The notes: a model not told the origin generated them from the sequence alone. A stretch of DNA of 64,000 nucleotides from Monodelphis domestica (GCF_027887165.1 NC_077233.1:227688872-227752871), one strand, 5' to 3'; positions 1 through 10,489 are shown, counted from the stretch's first letter. Numbers and translations: made by a program.

Positions 1-108
1 TGACCCTGGGCAAGTCACTTAACTGCCTCATCCTTACTGCTCTTCAACCTCAGAGTCTAGACTAGATTCTAAAACATAAGGTAAGGGTTTTAAGAATAAA
101 AAAATAAT
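1..108 (+). repeat. CORE-SINE 3' part, cut by window edge
   Basis: The window opens inside a SINE at the core motif tgaccctgggcaagtcactt and runs through the tail (tagattctaa...aaggtaaggg) to an A-rich end. The tRNA-related head lies outside the window. It sits inside the BRI3 intron. Confidence 0.8.
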
Positions 109-2264
109 AAAGTATATCCGAGTTACTGAAGCACAACTGAATCCCCCTAGGTACTGTTTTTTAAAAAAGGTTCACTTTAGTTAGCTTCAAAAACCATTTA
201 TCACAATTTTAACCAGTAGCCTGACAATTAGCTTATATTTGCATTCAAATGGTGATAGGATGTGTCAGTAGAGCTTACCAGTTCGACTTCAGGTTCACTT
301 TTCAAGTTAAACAGTAACCTGAGTATTAAAAACAAGGTGAAGAAAGAGGAAGGGAGCCACCTCCAAAAGAGCACTTTAGTTAAAAGCCTTGGACTGAGAC
401 AACACTAGTAATTTCACTAGCTAACTCACTCACCTTAGAGGACTTGAAAATGTACCCAAATTCTCTAGGCAGAGTAAAGAAAGGGAGGTAGAAAGTTAAA
501 TAAATATTCTTATAGAAGAACACATGCCAGAAAAGAACAAGTATTTATTCCCTTCTCACCAAAGAGAGACAGAACCAAAGCATCAGGTCATACAACCATG
601 CTGAAATTACAAACCCAATACTCAAATAAAGTTAGCATGCTTTCTAATCCTTTAAAACAGTTACCATATTAAGCAAAGCTTCTACTAAAGCCCTGCTCTG
701 AGAGTGGCATGGGAAGTGACCTTGGTTATCTAAGGCTGCCAGGAGAGCACAAGCTCTGTCTGGCAGGTCCTTCCAAGCTGGAAAGGCTGGGTTAACAGGC
801 TGTCCTCGAAGGAACAGCCCAGCTAAGTTTGGAATGGCTTATCATCAGAAGATTGGCCACTAGGTAAAATTTTTTTCCAGTCACAGCAGCTTATAAAGGC
901 CATCAACTACACCAGGACATAAAGATGAAATCTGCTGCAAGTGGAGCAAGTACCTGCACAAAAGACACTGGAGATTCTTGTACCTGGCAAATGCCAGCTT
1001 TCAATGACCCACCACACAGATCAGAACCAACACAAATACTAACTAAAATCCCCAGAAGCCAATAAACTTAACTCCAAACAACAATTTCATCCTCCTCTCC
1101 ACCAAAACAGTATGCTAGAAGTGCAAAGGAAGATAAAGTGCAAAGAACTGAATGGGGCTTCCCTCCTTTTCTGTGAAGTGAAGCAGGAGTAGATTGGTGG
1201 CAGAGCGAACAAATAACAAGGAGAACCCACAACCTGGATCTGTCCCTTAGAGAGTTCACCATACTGGAGGAGTTTTTCCAAGAGCTCCGGGACTCCCAGT
1301 CCCAGAGACAAAGAGGGAAGGAAAACAGAAGGCACAGGCCAAAACCACGTTAAGGAGGAAATAGTTGTTAACTCTAATCTAATTCCAAGTGTTTCAAAAG
1401 TGAAACACCTCATCCTAAACCCAAGGACCCAGGCTGGTTTCTCAATATTTCTTTAGAACTGTTATGAATAATTCCTGCACTAGCAAAGGAGGCAGATATT
1501 CTTTCTACAAGCCAATGGTGTTATTCATATTTGCTAATAAATAATTCCCACCCGAAACAAATGACTTCAGCAATCCAGAATTCGTTACTAGCACTGAACG
1601 AGGTCTGCAATCTTTAATCAAATTAAACTATCTTTTGCCACCTCAATACATAGAAGTGAGCACACCACAAACCAAAAATAAGTCAGCTCTGGTAAGATGA
1701 GGGTGCATTCTAGGCACTGGTGACTGGGCAGCTGCTACCTACTCAGGAATAAGGAGCATAATTCCAAGGGCTTGTTTGTATCATCCCCAAAATGTTTCAA
1801 AGTTTCTTCCCTAAACAGCCTGTCCCCCGGTGTGGAAAGCTTCCAGGCAAGGAGTTCTGGCCTCAGGCACCCAAGCTCCCAGCAGTTCTGTGAGGACAGG
1901 GACAAATGCTGCTGGGAGGCAGAGAGGACTAGCAACTTAAGAAGAATCAAAAGAGGAAACTTTGAAGCCTCAATATCTCCGAAGGGAAGAAAAAGAGAAG
2001 AGAGGGGTTGAAGTTACCTTTTAAAAAAAACACATATTTCCGATTTTTCATGCGTCCCTGGGCTTCCAGGCAGACGCCTAACACCACCAGTATAAAATAA
2101 ATCACACTCTCCTCCTCCTCCCAGAGACCCCTCGGCATCCCTCGACGCCCAACTAGGACCCCACCCATTCTAGAGGAAGGGGGGGCTCGGAAGATCGAAA
2201 ACTTTGCTGCCCCGCACCCAAAGCCCGGGGCTACATCCCTGGCATTGCAAGGAAAGGAACCCAC
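1..2264 (-). other. BRI3: BRI3 intron 1, 3'-truncated by window
   Basis: This is sequence downstream of the BRI3 exon 1 donor, read on the minus strand. Apart from the SINE fragment at 1-108 it looks single-copy. I looked on the minus strand for the rest of BRI3 (the Cys-rich, membrane-spanning C-terminal half) and saw nothing like it, so the next exon lies beyond position 1. The small open frames at 1068-1413 and 1735-2011 have no recognisable features and read as chance ORFs. Confidence 0.7.
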
Positions 2265-2448
2265 CTGCAACGTTGTAAGGGTAGGGCGGCGGGGGCTGGA
2301 AGCCGGGTTGGAAGCCTGGCTGGAGTCCAGGCTGGGTAGGGGCGACCGGGATGGCCCCGTAGTTATGCCGCCCGTAAGCGTAGTCGCTCTGGCTGGCCTC
2401 CAGGTTGTAGGCAGGGGGTCTCTCCTGCAGCAGAGGCTTATCATCCAT
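2265..2448 (-). CDS. BRI3: BRI3 (brain protein I3), coding exon 1
   Basis: Reading minus from the ATG at 2448-2446, the exon encodes 61 codons plus one base and ends at 2265 in a splice donor (GTTGCAG|GTGGGT). The peptide begins [18 protein letters not shown], which closely matches the conserved N-terminus of BRI3, then YGAIPVAP and a [10 protein letters not shown] end, as in the family before its first intron. BRI3 is a small (about 125 aa in human) lysosomal and endosomal membrane protein with a Pro/Tyr-rich cytosolic N-terminus and a C-terminal membrane segment; only the N-terminal part is here. The start context ctcaccATGG is strong. An in-frame ATG 57 bases upstream (2505) is also open and would add 19 residues, but its context is weaker and family precedent favours 2448. 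Residues 40-51 carry a QPG-type repeat that I do not recall in the human protein. Confidence 0.93.
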
Positions 2449-3018
2449 GGTGAGATAAGGGGAGGGGGTGCGGAAACAGAGCAATGAAGGGGAAAGAGGT
2501 GGCAAAAAAGTGCAGAAGCGGCCAGCAAGCCCCTCGGCTTCTTCCTCCTCCTCCTGGGTTCGAACCTCTTAACTTCGAAGCGGCCGGAGGCAGCTGCAAA
2601 GGGAAAGCCCGGACGCCACTCCCCCCGTCCCCTGCCCCCAGGCCAGAGCAGGGGATTCCCTCCTCCTGTTCTTTGGTCGCCCTCCCCACAACGAAGCAGT
2701 GCTGCCAGGGGCAAAGCCTAGTGGCTAGGCAGGCACGCGCGCAAGAGCAGGCGTGGCGCGCGGGGCGCGGGGGCTGAGGCGGAGAGGGCGGAGAGGACCC
2801 GAGCCCTTCGAACTCCGGAGGCCGGGGTGAGGGGTAGCAGAGGGTGCAGAGAGGAGGGGGAGTGGCGCGCGCGTGAGCGCGTGCTCTCTCGCCCGGGTTA
2901 GGATAGGCAGAGCTGGAGTGCGCGCGAGGTGCTCGCTCCCACCCCTCCCACCCCAGAGTCGAAGTGCTCGATCTGCCTCTACCGCTCCCGCTTCCCGAGC
3001 GGGTCACAAGACTGAGGG

Positions 3019-3028
3019 TCACGTGGCG
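3019..3028. promoter_or_regulatory. CLEAR-like E-box in BRI3 promoter
   Basis: The sequence gtcacgtggc differs from the CLEAR palindrome GTCACGTGAC by one base and contains the CACGTG core. MITF/TFE-family factors (TFEB, TFE3) bind CLEAR sites at lysosomal gene promoters, and BRI3 is a lysosomal protein. The site is about 570 bp upstream of the BRI3 ATG, inside the CpG island. Two further CACGTG cores lie outside the island at 3464-3469 and 3566-3571. Function is inferred from motif and position only; USF or MYC could bind equally well. Confidence 0.45.
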
Positions 3029-3819
3029 CTGCTCCCCGCCGCGGTGACTCGCCCGCCGAGGGGGGGAGGGGGAATGGGGGCGGGAGCAAAGAAGGAGAGT
3101 CTTAAAGGAGCCGAACCTTCTGCCAGCCACTACCTCTGACCCCCTCCACCTGTTGCTTTGCTCTGTAATAGGGGGACAGAGGGGGAGGGGGAAGGGGGTC
3201 ATCCTCAGATCACCACTCCGGCCGCTGGGAATATACACATTCACTTTCTCCCGCTGGACCCACCTAGCCTTTCATTCAACTCAAACCTCAAATTATCTGC
3301 CTATGCCCTCTGCAGCTCCTTGGGGGGGTTGGGGGGGAGGAGGGGGAGGGCAGTCTTCAGGTACGCCTAACCTAAGCACCTGTGTGGGTTAATCCTGCAT
3401 ACAATCCTACCCACCTCCCGGCCAGTGGAGAAGTTGTATCCCCATTCTGGTCCCTGAATACTCCACGTGGAGGCCAACTCCTAGAGGACCTCCATTCCAT
3501 TCTCTCCCCACATAGATAAGTGGATTCCCAGACTCGGGGTGGGACTACTGCCTTTAGGGGTCCCCCACGTGCTTTTTTTTCTATACCAATCTTTATACTT
3601 ATTCACGCTTTTGATAAAGATGCCAGTTAGTGAAATTATTACAATCCTAAAAGTAACTACTACACAGACAGACCCCCACACCCTTCCTATCCACATAGAC
3701 TGGCATCCCGGGCCAGTCCTTACACATGCTGCAACCCACTCAGAAGCCTGCTTCCAGAGGGGCACCATTCCATTCTCTTGCCATGTGGAAACAAGTTCAT
3801 CCCTAGGCCTAAGATGAGG

Positions 3820-4160
3820 CCGTGCCCTTCCTTCCACCACATCCCACCTAGCCCTACATCTATACTGGCTTTGTTCTATAGAAAACTTAGGTCCTTTTAT
3901 TAAGTAGAACTTTCAACATAATATTTTAGGATAATATTGCATGCAACTATTACCCTGTATGTCTTCTGAAGCAGTTGTGTAATTGGATTGTGATTATTAA
4001 TGTGCTCTCCTATTGTAAACTTCAAAGAAAAAGCTTGCTGAATTTTTCCCATTTCAGATTTTTTAATAGATTGTTTTCAAAGTGTCAGTTTTAAATTAAA
4101 GCTCCATATTTTCCTATTACCCAAAAAACTCCTTACATACATTGCAAAGCATTGCACTCA
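3820..4160. other. Unassigned sequence within the tandem-repeat region
   Basis: AT-rich sequence that does not show the 70-bp repeat phrase. No gene, RNA or recognisable transposon was seen. Confidence 0.4.
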
Positions 4161-4291
4161 GTCATCCTCCACCCAACCATAAGTAGACTCCTTATAGGGT
4201 TCCCATCCTCAACAAGTATGCACACTTGCACACACACAAACATCCCAAGTGATGGCTAACTCCCAGAGAAGCTCCATTCCCTCCACACAAA

Positions 4292-4316
4292 TACACACAC
4301 ACACACACACACACAC
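4292..4316. repeat. (AC)n microsatellite
   Basis: Uninterrupted AC dinucleotides, about 12 units, lying within the C/A-rich part of one degenerate repeat unit. Confidence 0.9.
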
Positions 4317-4710
4317 CATTCCCTGTCGAGGGCTGAGGATATCTCTTTAGAGAATCCCAATCTCACCGCATACAGATTAAAAAAAAAAACTCTAGGTGGC
4401 TGACTCCCAGAGGAGTTCCATTCTTTCCCCACACACAATCACCTTCCTGGGCCAGTGTGGAAGCTCTCCGAGGATCCCTATACCCACCCTCCCTACAGAG
4501 ACATGCCCTACAAAGCACAAGACACACTCCATGGGTGACTGACTCCCAGTCTGCATTCCCTCTCCCTACCACTCCACATACAAACCCAATCAGACTCTTA
4601 AGGCTAGCCCTCCCCCAATCTCCATTCCCACCCCAAGCCCATGAAAGTGTCCCTGGAGTTTCATATTTTCATTCACCCCATACATGGATGAATACAAAAT
4701 ACATATATCA

Positions 4711-4918
4711 GACTCTAAAGGATCACCCAAGTGCAAATATCAATAATATGGAAATAGGTCTTGATCAATGACACATGTAAAACCCAGTGAAATTGCTCCT
4801 TGGCTGGGGGGGGAGGGGGGGAATAGTGGGAGGGGAGGGAAAGAACATGAATCTTATAACCATGGGAAAATATTCGAAATTAACTAATTAAATAAAACTT
4901 TCCAAAAACAAAAATACA
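4711..4918 (+). mobile_element. L1 3'UTR fragment
   Basis: Matches the marsupial L1 3'UTR layout seen elsewhere in the window (7860-8040, 28500-28690): gcaaatatcaa, aaataggtcttgatcaatga, acacatgtaaaacccagtg, a G-rich tract (about 4806-4850), then an A-rich aaataaaact end. Only the last 200 bp are present. Confidence 0.7.
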
Positions 4919-5229
4919 TATTTCACCGGCCCTCTGGGACTGTGTTGAGGCTGACTCCAAGAAAGTCCTCATTCCTAAGTACCCAAGTTGTCCTTCATCC
5001 ATCTCTTATTCCTTTAGAATTCTATGGGGACACCATACACACACACTTTATGGTAACCAAACAACACCCCACCCCAGGGCTGTGCAGGCTATCCACACCC
5101 CATGTGGTGGCTGACTTCCAAAGGATCTCCATTCAAGTTGCATGCACGTATTCACTCAGTAGGGAGATTGGCTCCCTGAGAAGCCCTACACACGGATGCT
5201 CCACTCTTTGGGTCCTGAGTGTTTGTCTT

Positions 5230-5535
5230 CTGTTTAGCTTAACAACTCTGCTCACCCACCCTAACTCCAAGCAGGCCTGCTCTACATGCCTTACCAGAGG
5301 CAAATCAAACACCACCTTTTTTTATTCACTATTGTTAACATGGAATCTAGAAACCCCCAAACTGGTAGCCTAGTGAGACCTACTGACCTCCCAGTCTTGT
5401 TAGCTGGAAAGTGAAAACGTCAAGCTTTTCCTTGTCATGTGAGAGTTCCTCCCTGAGAGAAAGCCCAACTACACAAGTCTCAGACTAACAATAAACCTTA
5501 AAGTAGTTTAAGTAGAAATGGCTAATCCCATCAGG
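5230..5535. other. Unassigned intergenic sequence
   Basis: No gene, RNA or confident repeat seen. The open frame 4942-5373 runs across this and the degenerate array and has no protein-like features. Confidence 0.4.
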
Positions 5536-5944
5536 TGTTAAGTGCTTAGGCCAAAGTCCTTTACCTAGGTCACCCAGACCTTTGACTGGATCTTTCCCAT
5601 TTGTGTCCTTTGTAAAGTGTCAGCCTCTCACTGTTATTCCTATCTAGGACTCCTCATTTTCTTTGTTACCATTGTAAAATCAATTATATTCTCCCATCCT
5701 CAGGCCTCAGTTCCCCTAAAAGGGTTATATAAGTTCCCCAAAATCTTTTGTTCCTAGAAGTTGTCATCTTGCCTGGCAGTCCTTCTGCCAGTTCTGTGAC
5801 TAGAGCTGCCAGAGTATGGGGACTTTGCATGGGTTAATAGCGCACAGCTCTGCAGGAGGCCTAATTTAGTGCTGAACTCCTATCCATAATTAAAGAGTGG
5901 TTTTTCTGACTATTTAATAGTTCTGTGTTTTTTCCACTTTAACA
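5536..5944 (+). mobile_element. Possible solo LTR
   Basis: The stretch begins tgttaag and ends tttaaca, which are inverted termini of LTR type. Inside it has a TATA-like gggttatataagttcc near 5720, then a late attaaag polyadenylation-like signal near 5889 followed by a T-rich end, the order expected of U3-R-U5. No flanking 4-6 bp duplication could be found, so the start is uncertain; an alternative start is tgttagctgg at 5398. Confidence 0.35.
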
Positions 5945-6464
5945 CTATAAAATGTTTATTTGATAAAAAATAATTTTATAAACATACATTGAATTCCATA
6001 TTTATATATTACATATATGATTATATATAATCTATACATTGAATTCAATTAAATTTACAACAGATAATTCCCACTTTTTGAAAAACTGTTGTTTACTTGG
6101 AAATAACACAGAACTACTAAAGCAGTCAGAAAAACCCAAATCTTTAATCAGGAAAGGGATATGTCCAATATTTCAACCTGACTGGAGCCCAGCACCAAAA
6201 ACTTTCTTTCAAGCTAACTAAACTTGGGGTTGCTAGATCCCAAATAAACAGATTTGGGGTCACCCAGATTACAAGTTGACACTATATACAGTAAGTACAT
6301 CTCTGCAAACTGGATTCTTATAAAAACTCACTATACAAGTCCTTATCTTATAAAACTGAAAGTTTATGTTGTCTACCTGATGTTTGGAGAAGAGGGTAAT
6401 AATGTTTTGGTAGCCAGATATTTTGATTATGTTGTAAACTATTTCATCATTTTAAAAAATAATT

Positions 6465-6568
6465 TACGTCTGTATCCTAAAAAGATAAAAAAAAAGGGGA
6501 AAGGACCTCTTTGTACAAAAATATTTATAGCTGCTCTTTTTGTAGTGGCAAAGAATTGGAAACTGTAA
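6465..6568 (+). mobile_element. L1 ORF2 C-terminal fragment
   Basis: Short piece reading tgtatcctaaaaagata, then tacaaaaatatttatagctgc and tggcaaagaattggaaac, which corresponds to the L1 ORF2 segment YPKxI...KIFIAALFVVAKNWK seen in better copies at 27829-28692. Both ends are decayed. Confidence 0.65.
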
Positions 6569-6599
6569 GATTGAGTTGCAAAGGAAAAGATGGAACATG

Positions 6600-7310
6600 G
6601 AAGAAGAGATGATTGACAGACAATGACCCTTGGTAGCAGAGGATCCTGGGAGAGAACGGACCTGGGAGAACTCCAAAAGGAACTCTGGGCTTTTTGAGCT
6701 GGGATCTCAAGGTGGTAGGAAGTACTTTTCCTTGCTGGAGATCTTGTCAAGAGCCAACCAAGGATTGCCCTGGGATTTCACCAGAAGAGTGATTCTACAT
6801 CTTATACCTCTAACAACATCTAGAAAGAGATTTTTGGTTTCTTCAGACCTATGAGGGTCTGGAACTCTCGACCAGAGAGCCAAACTGTCTCTCCCTTGCC
6901 TATTGCATCTACTCTACTATTCCTTGACCCCTTCTAATATTTAATTTAGTGTGAGAAATAGCAGGAAGAGAAGGTGAAACTCTGCCTGACTTTGAAGCTG
7001 ACAGAGCAAAGGAACCCCTCTACTCTCTATCCAACTTCCCGCTATCATAATATCCAATACTTATTAAACTATTTGACCGCAGACAGATATCAGCAAAGAG
7101 GAATTATTCAAAGGAGCTTGGAGGAAGCAACAATTTGGGGGTACCCTTTCCATTAGCAGATTGGGGAGACTTCCCTTCAACTCCCCATTACCTATGTATC
7201 ACCAGGGAACCACATATTCCTAAGTAGCACCCCTTGTGCTAGAGTGAGAGTGAGCACAGTAGGAGTCAATCCATCTAGACTTCTACCTTTCTTCACCTCA
7301 CCTGCTCATC
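6600..7310. other. Unassigned, possibly retroelement-derived, target of an L1
   Basis: Moderately GC sequence (for example tctggaactctcgaccagag near 6852) with the look of an LTR or internal retroviral segment, but I cannot name it. It continues after the L1 insertion at 8084-8133, where the same duplicated target sequence resumes. The open frames 6630-6854 and 6974-7156 have no recognisable domain. Confidence 0.35.
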
Positions 7311-7328
7311 AATAATCACCTCCTCTAG

Positions 7329-8065
7329 GCAATTTGGAACTATGCCCAAAGGGCGATAAAAGACTGTCTGCCCTTTGATCCAGCCATAGCACTGCTGGTT
7401 TTGTACCCCAAAGAGATAATAAGGAAAAAGACCTGTACAAGAATATTCATAGCTGCACTCTTTGTGGTGGCCAAAATTGGAAAATGAGGGGATGCCCTTC
7501 AATTGGGGAATGGCTGAACAAATTGTGGTATATGTTGGTGATGGAATACTATTGTGCTAAAAGGAATAATAAAGTGGAGACTGGAACAACCTTCAGGAAG
7601 TGATGCAGAGCGAGAGGAGCAGAACCAGGAGAACTTTGTACACAGAGACTGACACATTGTGGTACAAGAGAACATAATGGACTTCTCCAGTAATGGTTTT
7701 ACAATGTCCCTGAACAACCTGCAGCGATCTACTAGAAGAAAAAAAAAACTATCCTCAAGCAGAGGACAAACTGAGGGAGTAAAAACACTGAGGAAAAGCA
7801 ACTGCTTGACTACAGAGGTTGAGGGGACATGATCGAGGAGAGACGCTAAATGAGTGCCCTAATGCAAATACCAACAACAAAGAAATGGGTTCAGAGCAAG
7901 GACATATGTGATACCCAGACAAATCTCGAGTCGGCTAGGGAAGGGGTGGAGGGGGTTGGGGGGGAGGAAAAGAAAATGATCTGTTTCCAATGAACAATGT
8001 ATGAAAATGACCAAATAAAATAATGTTTTAAAAACTTAAAAAAATGAAAAGAAAAAAAAGAAAAA
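7329..8065 (+). mobile_element. 5'-truncated L1 with perfect 18-bp TSD
   Basis: The body starts in ORF2 at gcaatttggaactatgcccaa (about codon 120 from the ORF2 end) and runs through the 3'UTR G-rich tract to an A-rich tail. It is flanked by identical copies of aataatcacctcctctag at 7311-7328 and 8066-8083, so the boundaries are certain. ORF2 is frameshifted (ccaaaattgg lacks one A relative to the copy at 28100). Confidence 0.92.
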
Positions 8066-8133
8066 AATAATCACCTCCTCTAGCTCCTCTGGTCCATTAA
8101 ATACCATCCCTAACATAATCTTTACAGAATCTA

Positions 8134-8722
8134 AAGGGGTGTCCCTCAATTGGGGAACGGCTGAACAAATTGTGGTATGTGATGGTGATGTAATCCTATT
8201 GTGCTATAAGAAATGATGAACAGGATGATTTCAGAAAGAGCTGGAAAGACCTACATGAACTGATGCAGAGTGAAATAAGCAGAACCAGGAGATCATTACA
8301 CACAGAAATGTCAAATTACACACAGAAATGTCAATATTGTGGAGTGATCAACTTGATAGACTTTGTTATTCTTTGCAATACGGTGATCCAGGACAATTCT
8401 GATGGACTTATGAAAAAGACTGTTATTCACCTCCAGAGAAAGAACTGTGGGAGTGGAAATGCAAAGGAAAACATGTGATTTACCACTTGTTTACTTGGGT
8501 ATATGTTTGGAGGTTTTGGTTTTATAACATTAGTCACTTTCAAAAATGAACAATATGGAAAAAAATATTTTGTGTGATAATGCATGTATAAGCTGCATTG
8601 AATTGCTTGTTATCTACGGGAGAGGAAGGGAAGAAAGGAAGACTGGGAGGGCGACAATATGGATCATATAACTTCAGAAAACTTATGTGGAAATTTGTCA
8701 TTAAAATTTTTTTTAATTTTAA
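8134..8722 (+). mobile_element. Older L1 3' end
   Basis: Begins ggtgtccctcaattgggga, continues through the ORF2 end (ctacatgaactgatgcagag) and an older-type 3'UTR with gccctgcattgaattgct-like sequence, and ends in a T/A-rich tail. It contains a perfect 20-bp tandem duplication at 8295-8334. Confidence 0.8.
8295..8334 (+). repeat. 20-bp tandem duplication
   Basis: The 20-mer attacacacagaaatgtcaa occurs twice head to tail (8295-8314 and 8315-8334), inside an old L1 3' end. It is a local replication-slippage duplication. Confidence 0.9.
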
Positions 8723-8724
8723 AT

Positions 8725-9110
8725 AATCTAAACACCTTGTGACAACAAACTATTACTCATTTCATTTTAGAATGAACAAATATTAAAAAAAATAAAAAAG
8801 AATGAACAAACCTCTCAAGAAAGTAATGTAAGAAATGGAAGCTTTCTCTGATCCCTCCCAAATGCTAGTGCCCTCTATCCCAGTGGACTTTGTTTTTAAC
8901 TAACTTTGGATTTATTTTTTATATTTATTCTGCATATGATTATATATGTATTTAGTGATTGCCCAACTAGAGCAAAAGCTAATCAGTCTCAGCAGCTACA
9001 CCAGCCACCTTTTTTTGTGTGTAGGTTTTATCTAAGGCCATCTTAACTTGTGGTTCCCCAAGGTTCCATTCCTGTCTACCCAATACCCCATAAACACCAA
9101 CAAAATGAGA
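8725..9110. other. Unassigned intergenic sequence
   Basis: AT-rich spacer with no gene or confident repeat. Confidence 0.4.
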
Positions 9111-9114
9111 TCCA

Positions 9115-9255
9115 ACCCTCTCATTTTACAGATGAGAACAGTGAGGCCCAAGGAACATAAATGACTTGCCCAGGGTCACACAAGTAATATGAGATCAGTG
9201 ACTTCAACTTGACTTTTCTGAATCCAAAGCCAGTGTAATTTCTGCTGGACTAAAC
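9115..9255 (-). repeat. MIR
   Basis: The plus strand reads cattttacagatgagaacag, then gacttgcccagggtcacaca, which is the reverse complement of the MIR core and head. Confidence 0.75.
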
Positions 9256-9297
9256 TTTCTCCCCTGATAATTTCATGCTTTTTAAAAGATACCTTAG

Positions 9298-9470
9298 AAG
9301 GGGCAAGCTAGGTAGCAGCAGAATAAAGAAATGGGCCTGGAGTCAGGAGGGCTGGACTCAAAACTGACCTCTGTGACACTGGACAAGTCATTTAACTCCC
9401 ATTTGCCTAGCCCTTGCCCTTCTGTCTTAGAGTCTAAGACAGAAAATAAGAGTTTAAAAAAAATACCTAA
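9298..9470 (+). repeat. Marsupial CORE-SINE (SINE1 type)
   Basis: Head ggcaagctaggtagcagcag, body ggcctggagtcaggagggct, core gacactggacaagtcattta, tail tcttagagtctaagacagaa and an A-rich end. Confidence 0.8.
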
Positions 9471-9621
9471 AGTGATAGTAGTGGAAGAGTCAGAGCTAAA
9501 ACCTAGGCCACTAAGGACTTCCAAGGAAAAGGGCATTACCATTCTTCAGACACCCAGGTGTTATCTTTGACTCTCCTTCAACCAACATATTTCATCAATT
9601 GGCAAATTTCATCATTTCTCC

Positions 9622-9852
9622 TGCGCAGCTAGGTGGTGCAGTGGGTAGAGCACAGAGGCCAAGAAGACTACTCATCTTCCTGAGTTCAAATCTGGCCCCA
9701 GACACTAGTTGTGTGACCCTGGGCTAGTCACTTAGCCCTGTTTACCTCAGTTCTTCATCTGTCAAATAGGAAATGGCAAACCACTCCAGTGTCTTTGCCA
9801 AGAAAACTCCAAATGAGATCACTAAAAGGCAGAAACAACTGAGCAACAACAA
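9622..9852 (+). repeat. MAR1-type SINE with RTE-like tail
   Basis: Head cagctaggtggtgcagtggg, core gtgtgaccctgggctagtca, then the tail atggcaaaccactccagtgt and ctttgccaagaaaactccaa ending in caacaacaaa. This tail is shared with RTE LINEs. It directly abuts a second MAR1 copy in the same orientation. Confidence 0.85.
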
Positions 9853-9861
9853 AGTTAAAAG

Positions 9862-10100
9862 ATGGTTCAGTGGATAGGGTACGGGGCCTGAAATTAGGAA
9901 GATTCATCATCCTAAATGTAAATCTGGCCTCAGTGGTCTGATCCTGGGCAAATCACTTAACCTTCTTTGCTTCAATTTCCCCATCTGTAAAAGGAGCCAG
10001 AGAAAGAAATGGCAAACAACTTTAGTATCTTTACCAAGAAAAGCCCAAAAGGGGTCATGAAGAGTCAGACACAACTGAAAATGACTGAATGGCAACAAAC
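9862..10100 (+). repeat. MAR1-type SINE, second tandem copy
   Basis: Starts ggttcagtggatagggtacg, has the core gatcctgggcaaatcactta and the tail atctttaccaagaaaagccc through agtcagacacaactgaaaat. It lies head to tail with the copy at 9622-9852. Confidence 0.82.
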
Positions 10101-10475
10101 ATTCCTAACTCTGAAATATCTCTCAAATCCATCCCTTCATATCATCCCCTCCCAAGCCACATCCCTAGTTCAGGGATTAACCCCCCTCCTCACTACTACA
10201 GTAACTTCCTATTCTATCTCTGCCTCAAAACTCTTTTCTCTCCAATCCATCCTACAGAGAGATAGCTACCAATAATTTTCCTAAAGTGCAAATTTTGTCC
10301 TAGCAGTAAACCTCAGTGGCTCCCTATTGTCTCTGGGATCAAATATAAGTTCCTCTCTTTGGCCTGTAAAGCCCTCCACCACCTTACTCCAACATTCTTG
10401 AGAATCAAGACAGTTTCCTTTGGATCTTTTTATGCCTAGGACCAACACAGAGTCTTGCACATTGTAGGTAATTAA
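10101..10475 (+). mobile_element. L2 LINE fragment
   Basis: Contains aacctcagtggctccctatt and aagccctccaccaccttact, landmarks of the L2 3' region, and ends near the caacacagagtcttgcacat of the L2 terminus. Strongly diverged. Confidence 0.65.
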
Positions 10476-10489
10476 TAATAATTGATCAG

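Larger units (their letters stand above)
2100..3130 (-). promoter_or_regulatory. BRI3: CpG island / promoter and 5'UTR of BRI3
   Basis: GC content and CpG density rise sharply between about 2130 and 3120 against an AT-rich background, with runs such as gcgcgcggggcgcgggggct near 2756 and gcgcgcgtgagcgcg near 2868. The island covers coding exon 1 and extends about 650 bp upstream of it on the minus strand, the usual layout of a TATA-less housekeeping promoter. No TATA box stands out at an obvious start site. The long GC-rich open frames on both strands here (for example 2441-3244 minus) reflect low stop-codon density rather than extra genes. The start site itself cannot be fixed from sequence. 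Confidence 0.8.
3455..5225. repeat. Degenerate tandem repeat, unit about 70 bp
   Basis: A phrase of the form ggctgactcccagaggagttccattc followed by a C/A-rich ccctccccacaca stretch recurs at about 3472, 3750, 4253, 4397, 4534, 4947 and 5107. Weaker versions lie between them at about 4330, 4463 and 4602, giving a spacing near 65-75 bp in the best stretch (4250-4660). Copies are strongly diverged, and the array is interrupted by an L1 3' end (4711-4918), a CA run and unrelated sequence. It starts just outside the BRI3 CpG island. No known satellite family was recognised. Confidence 0.55.

Noticed and set aside
2441..3244. 267-codon minus ORF overlapping BRI3 exon 1
   Set aside because: It is in a different frame from BRI3, is low-complexity, and is explained by the CpG island.
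3455..5225. CRISPR-like array
   Set aside because: Repeats are strongly diverged without unique equal-length spacers, and this is a mammalian genome.
5398..5944. LTR beginning at 5398
   Set aside because: tgttagctgg can pair with the taaca end, but no flanking duplication exists for this or the 5536 start, so only a low-confidence LTR call is kept.
9622..10100. tRNA genes at SINE heads
   Set aside because: The tRNA-related heads of CORE-SINEs lack an intact cloverleaf and are followed by the SINE core and tail; no free-standing tRNA was seen.
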